Source: Diadophis punctatus similis (Eukaryota > Chordata > Lepidosauria > Squamata > Dipsadidae). From it: DNA of 64,000 bases. Under the pieces are notes generated by a model, which saw nothing but the letters and a program-made list of their open reading frames with translations, was not told the DNA's origin and did no database searches. Position numbers and translations under genes: made by a program. This document shows, piece after piece, positions 21,629-33,180 of this stretch (the stretch's first letter is position 1; each line of letters opens with the position of its first letter). The stretch is from positions 60,001-124,000 of the forward strand of contig JALIGW010000015.1 in assembly GCA_023053685.1 (NCBI GenBank), given 5' to 3'.

Positions 21629-21651
21629 GAAGGAAGGAAGGAAGGAAGGAT
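21538..21651. repeat. (GAAA)n then (GGAA)n microsatellite
   Basis: About 22 GAAA units are followed by six GGAA units. Confidence 0.97.
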
Positions 21652-21819
21652 TGGCTGCAACACTGAGGCAGCTGGATTGTCTCCTTCAGATAAACACAGA
21701 GTCACCCAGAAGAAATGTTAGTTTCCCTTTTAAAATTTTGATTGTGTTAGTTTCTCTTTTAAAGTAGCAATTCACCATTTATGCCCATTTTACAGATGTG
21801 GCTTTAAGACTGATCCCTG

Positions 21820-21955
21820 TAGAATAGTAGCAAATTTAAGATGAGTGGACTTCAACACCCAGACTTCCCTACTCAGCATGGCCGGCTGGGGAATCCTGGG
21901 AATTGAAGTCCACTCATCCTAAAGGCGCTAATGGTTGAGAAACACTGCTGTAGAG
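21820..21955. mobile_element. Diverged palindromic hAT MITE
   Basis: GATGAGTGGACTTCAACACCC and GGGAATTGAAGTCCACTCATC form inverted arms. The right end GGTTGAGAAACACTG matches the 135-bp family; the left end has decayed. Confidence 0.75.
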
Positions 21956-22886
21956 GGTCTAGAAGTAGTCTTCATGTTAGTGGAAGCTCTGGACAAAAGT
22001 TCACCTTTAGGATGCTTGAAAGCTGACCTGATCGGCAGAGCAAAAACATTTCAGTTCCCCCTAACACCTACGTCTCAACCTCTGCTACGATGCACCGCAG
22101 GAAAATGAAAGGTTAATGAGACCCCTTTCCACGCAACCCTATTTGGAACAGCAGCCCTAGGAAAATAAATAAAGGGGAGGGGGGAAGGGGAGCCACGGAT
22201 GTCAAATGTAGGCTGTGGACTCATCCAGGGATGACTCGGTTTCCCCAAAACCTCCCTGGAGTTTTCAGCTCCTATTGAAGGCAAACAAGCATTGATCCCT
22301 CTACACATCAAAGCAGCTGCCATTAAAGCCAAGCATTAGAAGAGGATTCTATCGATTCTGCTTTAAGGTTCCTGATATTGACCAAAAAAAAAAAGTGTGT
22401 TCCAGCTACAATATGGTTGGCATCGCCAGAGAGGGAAAGGAGGAGAAAATGGGCCTCTAAATCCCTTGTCTTCTGGGTATCAATTACAGCGTTTTCACCA
22501 AAAATACTTTATTACAGAGACGGGCAAACAAGGGGGAAACATCCCGTGTCATTTGCCACGTCTCAAACCCTCTGTGTCAGAGATAACAATGGGCCCTTTC
22601 TGTACGCTGACATATTTTTTGTTTTCTAATGTATTCCACCCTTTTGTACCGGAGAGTATTCTTAAATAACAGGCACAGATGTACCGTTTTCCAAAGGTCT
22701 TTGACTCATCATGAGGCTACTGTCCTTCCCAATGAAATAAATTGATTACTAGCGACAATGTTAACTGTTACACAAAGACCACAGCTCAGGGGGCAGGGTC
22801 CTTTGTTGCATTTTTAAGAGTGGGGTGGGGGTGGAAAAGCGATTATTTGTTCCTTATGACAGTTTGCAAGATTTGCTGGATTGGGA
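21956..22886. other. Single-copy intergenic DNA
   Basis: Unique sequence without recognised genes or repeats. Confidence 0.4.
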
Positions 22887-23197
22887 GGGGGGGAAGGAAG
22901 GAAGGAAGGAAGGAAGGAAGGAAGGAAGGAAGGAAGGAAGGAAGGAAGGAAGGAAGAGGGAGGGAGGGAGGGAGGGAGGGAGAGAGAAGAGAGGAGGAAG
23001 GAAGGAAGGAAGGAAGGAGAAGGAAGGAAGGAAGGAAGGAAGAGAGAGAGAGAAAGAGAGAAAGAGAGAAAGAGAGAGAGAGGAGGAAGGAAGGAAGGAA
23101 GGAAGGAAAGAGAAAGAGAGAGAGAAGAGAGGAAGAAGGAAGGAAGGAAGGAAGGAAGGAAGGAAGGAAGGAAGGAAGGAAGGAAGGAAGGAAGGAA

Positions 23198-23262
<65 letters not shown>

Positions 23263-23264
23263 AA
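22887..23264. repeat. (GGAA)n/(GAGA)n/(GAAA)n polypurine tract, ~380 bp
   Basis: Continuous purine sequence made of GGAA, GGGA, GAGAAA and finally GAAA blocks. The charged frames over it are artefacts. Confidence 0.97.
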
Positions 23265-23814
23265 ATCCTTGCTGATGAATATGGAAGATGATGCTAGCTA
23301 ACTTTACAGGTAGAACTTCAAAGTGGCCATCCATTATGACTTATTCACAAGTTGAACAAGAGATATTGGAATGGCCTGGAATATGAATGACTCAAACGAG
23401 AGCATTTGTAATGAAGAAGGGAAAGGTGGTTGGTACTTCCATTGAAGCCCCAGCAGGTCATCTAATACTGTCATTTCCAAAATGTACTATTTCTGACCGC
23501 AGGTTTTTCAAGCTTCCTTCTCCCCCAAGAACACTGTGGCATGAATGCTATAAATGCATGTGGAAGTAAGTGCTTTCAAGATGCTCCTTCCTAGTATTAG
23601 ATGTCTACTAGTTGGACTCGTAATAGTCATTGTATATGCTTATGGGAATGGAAATTTCAGTACATTTCATTTTACTTTCATTTATTTTTTTATTTGTATC
23701 CCCACTTATTTTATCACAAATAAATTATCACTTATTTTTTAGAAATAACTCAAGGTGGCAAAGATATTCAACACACCTCCCTCCTCCTCCTATTTTTCCT
23801 ACCACCGCAACCTT
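23265..23814. other. Single-copy intergenic DNA
   Basis: Unique AT-rich sequence, no feature seen. Confidence 0.4.
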
Positions 23815-23945
23815 TGAGGTGGGTTGGGCTAAGAAGGGGCGGAAATGATCCAAAGTCACCCAGCAAGATTTTATGCCTAAGGCAGGACTAGAACTCCCTG
23901 TCTCCTGGTGATTGGCCCCAAGTCACCAGCCAGCTTTTGAGCCGA
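23815..23945 (-). mobile_element. SINE fragment
   Basis: Words AAAGTCACCCAGCAAGATTT, GGCAGGACTAGAACTC and CTCCTGGTGATTGGCCC are the reverse complement of the SINE module repeated at 34801-35257. Here there are about one and a half modules. Confidence 0.7.
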
Positions 23946-23964
23946 AATTTCCTGACAATGAAAA

Positions 23965-24140
23965 CAATTAAATCAATGGAACGGTTTGCCTCCAGAAGTT
24001 GTGGGTCTTCCATCACTGGAGGATTTTAAAGAAGAGATTGGACAGCCATTTGTCTAGAATTGTGTAGGATTTCCTGCAAGGGGTTGGTCTAGAAGACCTC
24101 TAAGATTCCTTCCAATCCTATTATTCTGTATCCTGGTAAT
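23965..24140 (+). mobile_element. CR1 3' end, plus strand
   Basis: GCCTCCAGAAGTTGTGGGTC, GGTTGGTCTAGAAGACCTC and TTCCAATCCTATTATTCTGT match the CR1 3' terminus in sense orientation. Confidence 0.85.
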
Positions 24141-24159
24141 GAAAATCTCCGGAAAATCT

Positions 24160-24312
24160 CCGGCTCAAAGTTGACTCAGCCTTCCATCCTTCCGAGGTGG
24201 GTAAAATGAGGACCCAGATTGTTGGGGGCAATATGCTGAACTCTGTAAACCGCTTAGAGAGGGCTGTAAAGCACTATGAAGCGGTACATAAGTCTAAGTG
24301 CTATTGCTAAAA
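24160..24312 (+). mobile_element. tRNA-derived SINE, 5'-truncated
   Basis: Starts within the body (GACTCAGCCTTCCATCCTTC) and ends with AAGTCTAAGTGCTATTGC. Confidence 0.85.
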
Positions 24313-24497
24313 TACAATAATTGCACACCAAAATATTTTCTGCCCTTTCATATCTTCCAAACTCTACCGACTGTGGCAGCTGATTCATCTTCTCGGCGAT
24401 AGGACAGGTGGCACTGGCAATATTTCACCTTGCTTTGGTTCCTATTGGCATATTTTATATAAGTCTCCAATTATTCACTGTGGCCTCTGGCATCTTT

Positions 24498-24535
<38 letters not shown>
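24498..24535. repeat. (CA)n microsatellite
   Basis: About 18 CA units. Confidence 0.95.
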
Positions 24536-24536
<1 letters not shown>

Positions 24537-25310
24537 ATGTTTCTTCCATTAGTTTAATCTGGAAATAGTCTTAATTGCTTTACAGGGTAGGCGTCAACTC
24601 AAGAATAATTCAAGCTGGCTGTGTGGCTGTAACGGGAACGGTAAGTGTAAGAATCAAACATCTTTATGGGGAAGATTGATATAAGACCATAAAACTTCCC
24701 CTATTTCAGCCCACTAGGCCTAACAGCTTCCTAGATAAAGTAAATGAAAATTCATGGTAGCGTAGTGTGCCCAAGAGCCAGTTTAACTACCGGCAATATA
24801 CAATTATTTATAGCTGGGAACCATCAAAGAGAATTGCTCGCCCACCTCCTTGCTCTGCGGGGTAATTGATGTGAAGTGAGGCATCACTTCCCTGGTGACC
24901 TCAGTGGAGCAAAAGTCAGATGGATTACATCTGACTCAATTATGATTGATATGATCAAAATCCGCGATGCATAACATGCCATAACAAGCTTTCTCAGGGT
25001 AGCCATTGATTGACTGAGCTGGAGAGGGACAAGGGGTAGGAACATCAAGGGCCTTCCAGCTTACGATAGGAAAGCCATCTCCATAGGCAGAAGGAACTAT
25101 GCTCTCACAGGGTCCCAACGTCTATATTATATGCCCGATATGTATTCCTGAGCGTAAATAAGCTTTAAACATTCTCCACCAAGTTGGTGGGCAGAGAAAT
25201 GGGGTGGGCAATTTCTATGAACTTCTCCGAGGCAGAAGAAACTTCCCCAACCACTTCAATGGTGGGATTTGCTTCTTAATGGTGGCAATCATCCCACTGC
25301 AGACAGAACT
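24536..25310. other. Single-copy block, candidate conserved noncoding DNA
   Basis: The part at 24540-24960 is repeat-free, with many short AT-rich words (AATTGATGTGAAG, TCAATTATGATTGATATG) and no frame. A regulatory role is possible but unproven. Confidence 0.3.
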
Positions 25311-25585
25311 GAATAACAGAGTCGAAAGGGACCTTGGAGGTCCTCTAGTCCAACCCCCTCCTCGAGCAAGAGACCCTATACATTTCAGGCAAATGGCTCT
25401 TCTTAAAAAAATCTCCAGTGTTGGAGCATTTACAACTTCTGGAGGCAAAGCTGTTCCACTGATTAATCGTTCTCACTGTCAGGAAATTTCTCCTTAGTTC
25501 TAGGTTGCTTCTCTCCTTGATTAGTTTCCATCCATTGCTTCTTATCAGGCCCTTCCGTGCTTTGGAGATTAGGTTGAAACCCCCC
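25311..25585 (-). mobile_element. CR1 3' end
   Basis: AATAACAGAGTCGAAAGGGACC, ACAACTTCTGGAGGCAAAGC and TTGCTTCTCTCCTTGATTAG match CR1 in minus orientation. Confidence 0.9.
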
Positions 25586-25659
25586 CAACTTTCAGAAGAA
25601 AAAGAAGACACCCCCCAGAAGCCTTTTCGCTTGGGGTTTAATTAAGTGTGAAAAACCAG

Positions 25660-25745
25660 GGATGCTGTAAGAGCTGGCTGAGGAATTCTGGGAATTGAAG
25701 TCCACAAGTCTTAAAGTTGCCAAGTGTGGAGACCCCTGCTGTCGA
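25660..25745. mobile_element. Half of a palindromic hAT MITE
   Basis: GAATTCTGGGAATTGAAGTCC to GGAGACCCCTG matches the right half of the element at 60189-60323. Confidence 0.65.
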
Positions 25746-25871
25746 TCAAAGCGGAGAAGCTCACGCAATGAAAGACAAGGCATTCACACATAGCCTTTCA
25801 CAATCTTTTCCTTAAAAAGTGCAAGGATACCACCCTCCCCCCATGAGAGTTTCTATCACCTTCCCTTAAAA

Positions 25872-26366
25872 CAGTGGTTCTCAACCTGTGGGTCGTGACC
25901 CCTTTGGGGGTTGAACGACCCTTTCACAGGGGTCGCCTAAGACCATATCGGAAAACACATATTTCCGATGGTCTTAGGAACCGAGACACCGCTCCTCTAT
26001 CTGACTCCAGGCGGGTCCACCCACATGCAAATAGACTACTGCAAAAAAATATATCTATACCATGGGAACTTCTGAGCATGTGCAGAAGCCAAATTTCCGG
26101 CACTGCGCATAGGTCGCCATCTTGTTTTTGGCTTTTTTTTGCAATTTTTTTTTAAAAAATCAACACTGCGCATGCATGCGCGCACAAAGAGCATGCGCAC
26201 CCACGAGATGCGGCCACGCAGCGCAGGAGGAAGCGAACTGGCAGAGAGGTAAGTTAGAACCCACCCCTGAGTTTCCTAATAATTTTATTATTTTATGGTT
26301 GGGGGTCACCACAACATGAGGAACTGTATTAAAGGGTCGCAGCATTAGGAAGGTTGAGAACCACTG
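25872..26366. mobile_element. Non-autonomous hAT element, 495 bp
   Basis: Inverted ends CAGTGGTTCTCAACCT and AGGTTGAGAACCACTG; flanks CCTTAAAA and CCTTAGAA are an imperfect 8-bp duplication. Interior words GGTTGGGGGTCACCACAAC and GGTCGCAGCATTAGGAAGG recur in 54765-55380. Confidence 0.88.
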
Positions 26367-26595
26367 CCTTAGAAAGAAGTTCTAAACTGACTTATATTCC
26401 ATCAAGTTGGGTGAGAACTGGTAGGGACGAAATGCAGGATAATTTCCTGGAATGACCCAAATACAATACGTGAGACTCTTTCTCCTTGTCTATGTTCTTC
26501 AAAATATTATTTCTCCACTATGATATCAGGCCATACATAATATGCAAATCTGATAAAGCTGAGGTATGCATATCTACTGAAATGCACATTGTAAT

Positions 26596-27157
26596 AAAAA
26601 TTGTGTTTAATGAAGAGCAGGGCACCTTCTTTCATATGTGGTGGTTGTGTGCCAAAGCGAAAAAATATTGGATAAAGATACACCACTGGTTACAGGAAAA
26701 GTGGACTCTTCAGTAGAATATACAGCAGAACTTTTTCTACTGGGAATATTCAAAGGACAATATAGCCAAAGCATCAGATATCTAATCCTCCACATCACTA
26801 CATGGCCAGAATTGTGTACGCACAAAACTGGAAGAATCCCAATATACCTATGGACAGTACGATAATCAAAAAAATATACGACTGTGCTGAAATGGACAAA
26901 CTAACGATTGAACTCAGAGGGCAAAAAATTTCAGATTACTACGACGTTTGGGAAAAATGGTACAACTGGACTAATAATAGAAATTTGAAGAAACAGTGTG
27001 GGACGAGGACACAGGATTAGAAAATATGATAAAATAATGTATAAATTGTATAAATATAGTAACGATATATATAAATGGTGGCAGATCTGTCTACAAATAT
27101 TGTAATATGTAAAATATGAAAATTAATAAAAAAAATTAACAAAAATTGTGTTTAATG
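26596..27157 (+). pseudogene. 5'-truncated L1 LINE (end of ORF2) with 17-bp target duplication
   Basis: The insertion (26613-27140) is flanked by a perfect 17-bp duplication AAAAATTGTGTTTAATG at 26596-26612 and 27141-27157. It translates to the C-terminal part of L1 ORF2: a GTFFHMWWLCAKAKKYW region, then LFLLGIFKGQ, RIVYAQNWK, and CAEMDKLTIELRG followed by a WEKWYNW motif. These lie in three different frames, so at least two frameshifts (near 26700 and 26805) break it. A short A-rich tail ends the copy. Only the last ~130 codons were integrated, as is usual for target-primed insertion. Confidence 0.9.
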
Positions 27158-28019
27158 CAGTCTTGTATTAAGTTGCATTCTTGACGCCCAACCCATGTTT
27201 GCAAAATGGTATTGGAAGCCACTAAAAACCTTTTGATTGCAGTAAGTAAACATTCCATAGATAAATAAATATCCAGAATTTTTTTTTTTACTTATTTATT
27301 GAATTTTTATGCCATCATTACCTTATCAGCTCAAGGTAAGCTATGGTAAACTGAAAATATCTGCAGTAAATGATAAATATATACTGTAAATAAGACTTGC
27401 ACAGTAAGTCTGAAAAAGAACATCCGTAGCCCAGAATTAAAGCATCCTTATTAAGTAGAAATAATGTCAAACCCGGAACATCACAACACAATTAACTTAT
27501 AATCAAACTCTCTTAATTTGTCACACTTAAGCATAAAAAAAAAGTACACAATTAGAAATCAGCCAACTCCAACAAGGCAATGTGAACCACCAAAGAAAAC
27601 AGTGTTCGTTTCCAATCCAGAAAAAGGCTCACTGAGTTCCGTTTTGTCTTTTTGCTCGGAATCCAAAACTACTACTACTTTTTTAAGGGGAGAATTCCCC
27701 CGTAGAGGCGACATTGGATCTTTTACTTGGAATTCAAACACTTAGAAATAAAACTGAGGTTAAATGTCTAATAGAAAATATTTATTTCAGTACAAAACAA
27801 TATAAAACAATAAATCCTGAATAAACTACATCTTTGCTACGTAACGCGACCTTCCAGGTCGGAAGGTATAACAAAAGTGATTAATGGAGGATAGGAATGT
27901 AGACATGCGCAGAACATCATATCACGTGTTCTGCTTGTATTGGGAAGTACCATAATATTTAGAATAGGGATGCATCATCCTGCATAGACTCACAACTGAC
28001 AATATTCACATCATGACAT
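27158..28019. other. Single-copy intergenic DNA
   Basis: Unique AT-rich sequence. Short frames have no recognisable domain. Confidence 0.4.
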
Positions 28020-28690
28020 ACTTACTACTTACTACTACTACTACTACTACTCCTTCTTCTGCCATATCCATCATTGGATGTTGGCGATTATGTTGGCGAT
28101 CCTATTTTTATCAATAGCCGCACAAAAAAGTGCTGCTGAGGTTTGTCCAAACCAGTCCCTCAGATTTTGAAGCCACGATGTTCTTCTTCTTCTGCCTGGA
28201 CTTTGTTTGCTTTCAATCTTTCCCTGGGGGATTAAGTGAAGTATGGCGTACTTTTTCGAGTGTCGTATCACATGTCCAAAATATTTAGCTTTTTAATGGT
28301 TTTGATTATTTCCCTTGGCTTTCCCAGACGACTTAACCACCTCCTCATTTCTGATTTTGTCAACCCAACTTTCAAATCCACATTTCAAATGCTAGTCTCT
28401 TCAAGTGGTTTTCTATCAGAAACCAACTCTCCACTCCGAGGAGCAGGATAGAAAAGATGTAACATCTGACAAGCCTGATTTTCAATCTTAGGTTTATGTC
28501 GTGACTGCAGATGACCTTTTTCATTTTGAAGAATGCTGTTTGAGCTTTCTCTATCCTTGTTTTTACTTCAGTGGTCATGTTCCAACTTTCATGTAAATTA
28601 GAACCAAGGTACGTGATCCTTTCTATTTGTTCTAGCGGTCCAAAACACCACCATGCATGAACTGGAGATACGGATTTTACCATTCTAGAT
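28020..28690 (-). pseudogene. RTE-clade LINE, C-terminal reverse-transcriptase fragment with (TAC)n tail
   Basis: In minus orientation the frame from 28683 encodes ERITYLGSNLHESWNMT, EVKTRIEKAQTAFFKMKKV and LRLKIRLVRCYIFSILLLGVE, the thumb region of RTE-type reverse transcriptases. A second frame ending near 28071 encodes GRRRRTSWLQNLRDWFG and NRIANIIANI, the usual C-terminus. The frames are not continuous, so the copy is dead and 5'-truncated. Its 3' end (about 28065) is followed by a TAC/GTA array at 28020-28052. Confidence 0.85.
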
Positions 28691-30159
28691 TTTTATCACT
28701 TGAATTCTACTGAAAACAACCACATGGACTGACACATCCTTCCGAAAAATGTAAATCTGAATATGTTGTTCTACAAGAGAGAAAGGCCATGGCTCAAATT
28801 GCTAACCACAGATGGTAGACTTCAGTGTTTCTTCAGTTCAGCAGAATGTGAAAACAAGAGAAGAACATCTTCAACAACATAGTCCAGTTGCCTTTTGAAA
28901 AAACACCTTTGAGGCCACTATGACCTGGATGACTGAGAATCTCCATAGACATCTCCAAAAGTTGTTGTAGATGCATGTTATGTATGTTGATGACAGCAAG
29001 ATTACTTTATGCACAACAAAGCAAAATCTAGATATCTAACCTGTTTTGTGAACAACCCATGTGATTAATTCCCACTTCAGTCTGTTATACAAACCCCCCC
29101 AAGGTGGGTTAATTAAGCAAACCATGGTTCAGCAAACTCTAGGTAGGTATGTCCCACAACCCAACCTTGGGGGAAAGAACCTAAGAATAAAAGAAATTGC
29201 AAGAGTCATTACTAACTCTCCCCCCAAAAAACATACCTACCATATTTTCCATTTTCCTCTCCTTAGCTATACATCGTAATTTTACCAGGGAGGTAGCAGG
29301 ACAAGAAGGGATATTTTGCTTGAAATCTGTATCTAATTTCATCTTGTTCAAAGGCTGCTTTGAGAACGATCCTCCCAACATCCCCAGCTAATGAATTAGT
29401 CCAAACCTTCAGATTCCTTCAGAGTTAGATTTTCCAGTAAGTTGAGTTTCTTCTGGCACGCAAGTCCTCTACAAGCACAGGGGTCGGTGTCCGACCCACC
29501 TGTTGTAACACTGACGAAAACCAGTCTTTGAAATTCATAAATTCAGGGGAAACCTGTTCTACCTGGACTGATAGCGCGGTATTAGTTGCATGAAGTTAAT
29601 GAGGTCCTGTGTTTGAGTAGGACCAGATTAAAATGAAAAACGAACTACATTACATTCTGTTTCAACAATTATTATCAGTTGGTTGTAATATAAATATGCA
29701 AATTTCCCCGGCTTGAACTTTCACATCCTCCGTTGAGACCATTCATCTCTTTAAAGTATTAATTTAAGTTGGAAAAGGATCCATACATCACCGCCGTGTC
29801 ATTTTGAAAACAAATATTAATCAATTTTAGAACGCGGGATTGCCAGGGTGCAAATCCAACGTCCTCTTACGTTAGCAGCACGGCGACAACGAGAACGATT
29901 TACATATTCATCCTGGGCTTAAGAAGTCATATGATAAATACAAGAACAATCTGCAGAAGCTGAGCGGACTTAAGACCTTATCATCCTCCAGACTAAGGGG
30001 GTGCGAGAGAGGGAAGCCTGGCCCCGCATCTTCAATGCAATAAGCTCCTTCTTCGTATCTCTATAACCTTGAAAGCTTGTGACACTTGATGCCCAGGTAT
30101 AGGATCTTCCTTCTCACTCGAAAAGCAAAACACACAATGTACACAAAAGCATGAACAGG

Positions 30160-30162
<3 letters not shown>
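28691..30162. other. Mostly single-copy DNA; candidate conserved noncoding block 29570-29960
   Basis: A LINE-tail fragment (GTCCAGTTGCCTTTTGAAAA, CTGGATGACTGAGAATCTCC) lies near 28870-28960. The part at 29570-29960 is free of repeats and rich in words such as TTAATTTAAGTTGG and ATATTAATCAATTTTAG. No gene recognised. Confidence 0.35.

Positions 30163-30230
<68 letters not shown>
30163..30230. repeat. (CT)n microsatellite
   Basis: About 34 CT units. Confidence 0.97.
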
Positions 30231-30233
<3 letters not shown>

Positions 30234-30355
30234 GAGACAGGACAAGTTTCAAAGAGGCCTCCCTGAACTGTTCTTTCTTCTGTAGCTCCTTTTTCATGAG
30301 GTCTGCAAGGGATTGATAGCCCTTTTCCCTATGAAAAGTTGCAACTGCTTTTTCA

Positions 30356-30868
30356 TTGTTCCTCCTCCTCCTCCTCCTCTCCCCCTCCTTCTCCTCCTCT
30401 TCTTCCTCCTTCTCCTCTTCATTCTCCTTCTCCTTGTCCTCTCCTCCTCCTCCTCCTCTCTCCCTCCTTCTCCCCTCCCCTCCTCCTCTTTCTCCTCCTC
30501 TTCTTCCTCCTTTTCTTCATTCTCCTTCTTCTTATTCTCTCCTCCTCCTCCTCTCTCCCTCCTCCTTCTCCTCTCCCCTCCTCCTCCTCTTTCTCCTCTT
30601 CTTCCTCCTTCTCTTCATTCTCCTTCTCCTTGTTCTCTCCTCCTCCTCTCACCCTCCTCCTTCTCCTCACCCTCCTCCTCCTCCTCCTCTCCCTCCTCCT
30701 CCTCTCCACCTTATCTTCCTCCTCCTCTTCTTCCTCCTCCTTCTCCTCTTCATTCTCCTTCTCCTTGTCCTCTCCTCCTCCTCCTCTCTCCCCTTCTCCT
30801 CCTCCTCCTTCTCTTTCTCTTCCTCCTCCTCTTCCTCCTCCTTCCTCCTCCTCCTCTCCCTTTTTTGA
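30356..30868. repeat. Polypyrimidine tract, (CTC)n/(TTC)n mosaic
   Basis: About 510 bp of nearly uninterrupted C/T, with a recurrent ~60-bp motif containing CTTCATTCTCCTTCTCCTTG seen at about 30418, 30520, 30614 and 30750. This suggests local tandem duplication of a degenerate microsatellite. Confidence 0.95.
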
Positions 30869-31630
30869 TCCTGCCTAAGCTTCCTTCAGGCCTTAACCTG
30901 AGGCCCTCCATTAGGCACATCCAACAGGTTCCCCTGATAACAGCAAAGCTGCCAGAAGAGGCTACCCTTAGCAAACTCCAAGAGAGAGCCAGGGGATTTT
31001 AGGGAAGTCCACTCTGCTAGTTTATTAAAATGCAGCGCCTGATATTGGCAACTCAATGTGCTGGGCAGATGGCAGAGGAAAAAAATGCTGGTTTTCTCCT
31101 CATTCAGAAGCACTGCGGCCATCTGCTCTTGAAAACTTTTCCCAGGGTGAGTCTGGGGACGGCAGCAGAAGCAGGTGGGGGAAATGGCACTCTTTCATGG
31201 CCAGCAATAACAGTGCGTGGAAAGGAAAGGACTTTGATAAGTTTTCCGTCGTTCAAGGAAGCTCTCACCGTTCCAAGAACTGCTGTGCAAGGATGAGGTT
31301 GGCTGTTGAGATCAAAAACCCAAATCTTGCCCTTTGCATGCTCTTGTTTGCAACGATGGTGAACTGAACCTGGTCAGAAATTCCTGGTCATCGTCTTAAG
31401 AAAATCGATGGAATGAGTTTTGATTAAAGGACCCTCGACCTTTGAGTGTTACAGATCTATAATATATGTGGGTACATGCATAATTTTGTATTTGTTTGTT
31501 TGTTTGTTTATCTTGTCCTGTTTATATTTATATTAGAGGTGGAGACCCTTTGAGAGGTGTATGCAATGTAATTTCATTTTAATATACCGGTATGCCGATT
31601 AGTGTACATTCAAAGTGACAAAAAAGTATT
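30869..31630. other. Single-copy intergenic DNA
   Basis: Unique sequence; TTTG run near 31490-31510. No gene recognised. Confidence 0.4.
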
Positions 31631-31800
31631 ATTCTATTCTATTCTATTCTATTCTATTCTGTTCTGTTCTGTTCTGTTCTGTTCTGTTCTGTTCTGTTCT
31701 TCTACTCTACTCTACTCTACTCTACTCTACTCTACTCTACTCTACTCTACTCTACTCTACTCTACTCTACTCTACTCTACTCTACTCTACTCTACTCTAT
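31631..31800. repeat. Three-block pentanucleotide array (ATTCT)6-(GTTCT)8-(TCTAC)20
   Basis: ATTCT units (31631-31660) change abruptly to GTTCT (31661-31700) and then to TCTAC (31701-31800). Frames across the array are artefacts. Confidence 0.97.
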
Positions 31801-32697
31801 TCAGCTTGCTTCCAAACAGAACTGAGACATGGGGGCTGGACTGGAAGTTATCCAAGGTCCCTTCCAGCTCTATTCGGTATGTATGTAGGCATGATCTGCA
31901 GAGCACAAAGGTACCTACTCAGTGGAAAGTACTATGGGAAGAACTATTAACCCATGAATGGAAAGCAGGAGGTAGATAAGGAGTAAAGCATCTGACTTCT
32001 CCCCACCACCCCACCCCGATCTCTTCTGCAAACCCCCTTTGCCCCTGTATGCATATTTGGCAGCCAACCTTAAGACGCCCGGAGCTCCTATCCATCCCTT
32101 CCTTGTTGTGTCAACAGCTATTTTTTTTCTGCACGGCATAACAAATATTAAAAGCAAACAGAGTCTATTAGGCAATTACCGAGGGGACCGGGAAGCGGGA
32201 TTCGCCCCTATAAAGCCAATGAAGTTATGACAGCTACAGCCCAGGAGGAATCAAGGCAGCATCAAAGATGGTCTCTGCGCCAGACAAATGATGATAAAGT
32301 GTGCCTTTTAGTCAGCAGTCAATGGAAATTGACAATGCCAAACCCTGGAAGAAATGAACGGGCGGGAATCTATGCTACGATGCCAGCCGAGTTGGGCTGC
32401 AAACTTTCCTCTGAAGGAGAAGATCAAGACGGAGTTTAAGTAATCCTGCGAGTTGTTTGCCTTGGCTTTCTTCACATCCTCCCATTTCTCCTTTTCTGTT
32501 CTTTATGAAGCGGAACGTATGTTCCAGCCAGGTACCTGTTTGTATTAGAAAACTAGGGGAGAAAGAAAAAGACATTTAACAAGTCCAAACTTCAGTAAAA
32601 TAAAACCAGTCGGCTTTTGAAGAGAGGGCCATTGGAAAGTTTATCAGGAAAGCGAAATGGTTCAGATTCAGCTCACGCAACTGTTGGAGTTGAATTT
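31801..32697. other. Single-copy intergenic DNA, candidate conserved noncoding part 32040-32260
   Basis: Starts with a CR1-like remnant (GTTATCCAAGGTCCCTTCCAG). The rest is unique and contains AT-rich words near 32110-32230. Confidence 0.35.
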
Positions 32698-33180
32698 CCT
32701 TCCTTCCTTCCTTCCTTCCTTCCTTCCTTCCTTCCTTCCTTCCTTCCTTCCTTCCTTCCTTCCTTCCTTCCTTCCTTCTTCTCTCCTCTACTATTCCTCC
32801 CTCCCTCTCTCCCTCCCTTTCTCCTCTCCTTCCTTCCTTCCTTCCTTCCTTCCTTCCTTCCTTCCTTCCTTCCTTCCTTCCTTCTTCTCTCCTCTACTCT
32901 TCCTCCCTCCCTCTCTCCCTCCCTTTTTCCTCTCCTTCCTTTGTTCCTTCCTTCCTTCCTTCTTTCTTTTCTCCTGTCCTTCTTCTTCCTCTATTCTTTT
33001 CTTTCTTCCTTTCGCCCTCCCTCCCCTTCTTTTCTCTTATTCTTCCTTCCTTTTTTCCTTCCTTCCTTCCTTCCTTCCTTCCTCTTCCTCCCTTTATTTT
33101 TCCTTCCTCCCTCCCTTTCTTCCTTCTTTCCTTTCTCCTATCCTCCCTCCCTCCCTTTTCTATTCTCCCTCCCTCTCTCC
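32698..33180. repeat. (CTTC)n-dominated polypyrimidine tract, ~480 bp
   Basis: CTTC arrays alternate with CCCT/CTTT segments. A block with TTCTTCTCTCCTCTACT and CTCCCTCCCTCTCTCCCTCCC occurs twice (32776 and 32882), indicating a tandem duplication of about 106 bp. Confidence 0.97.
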
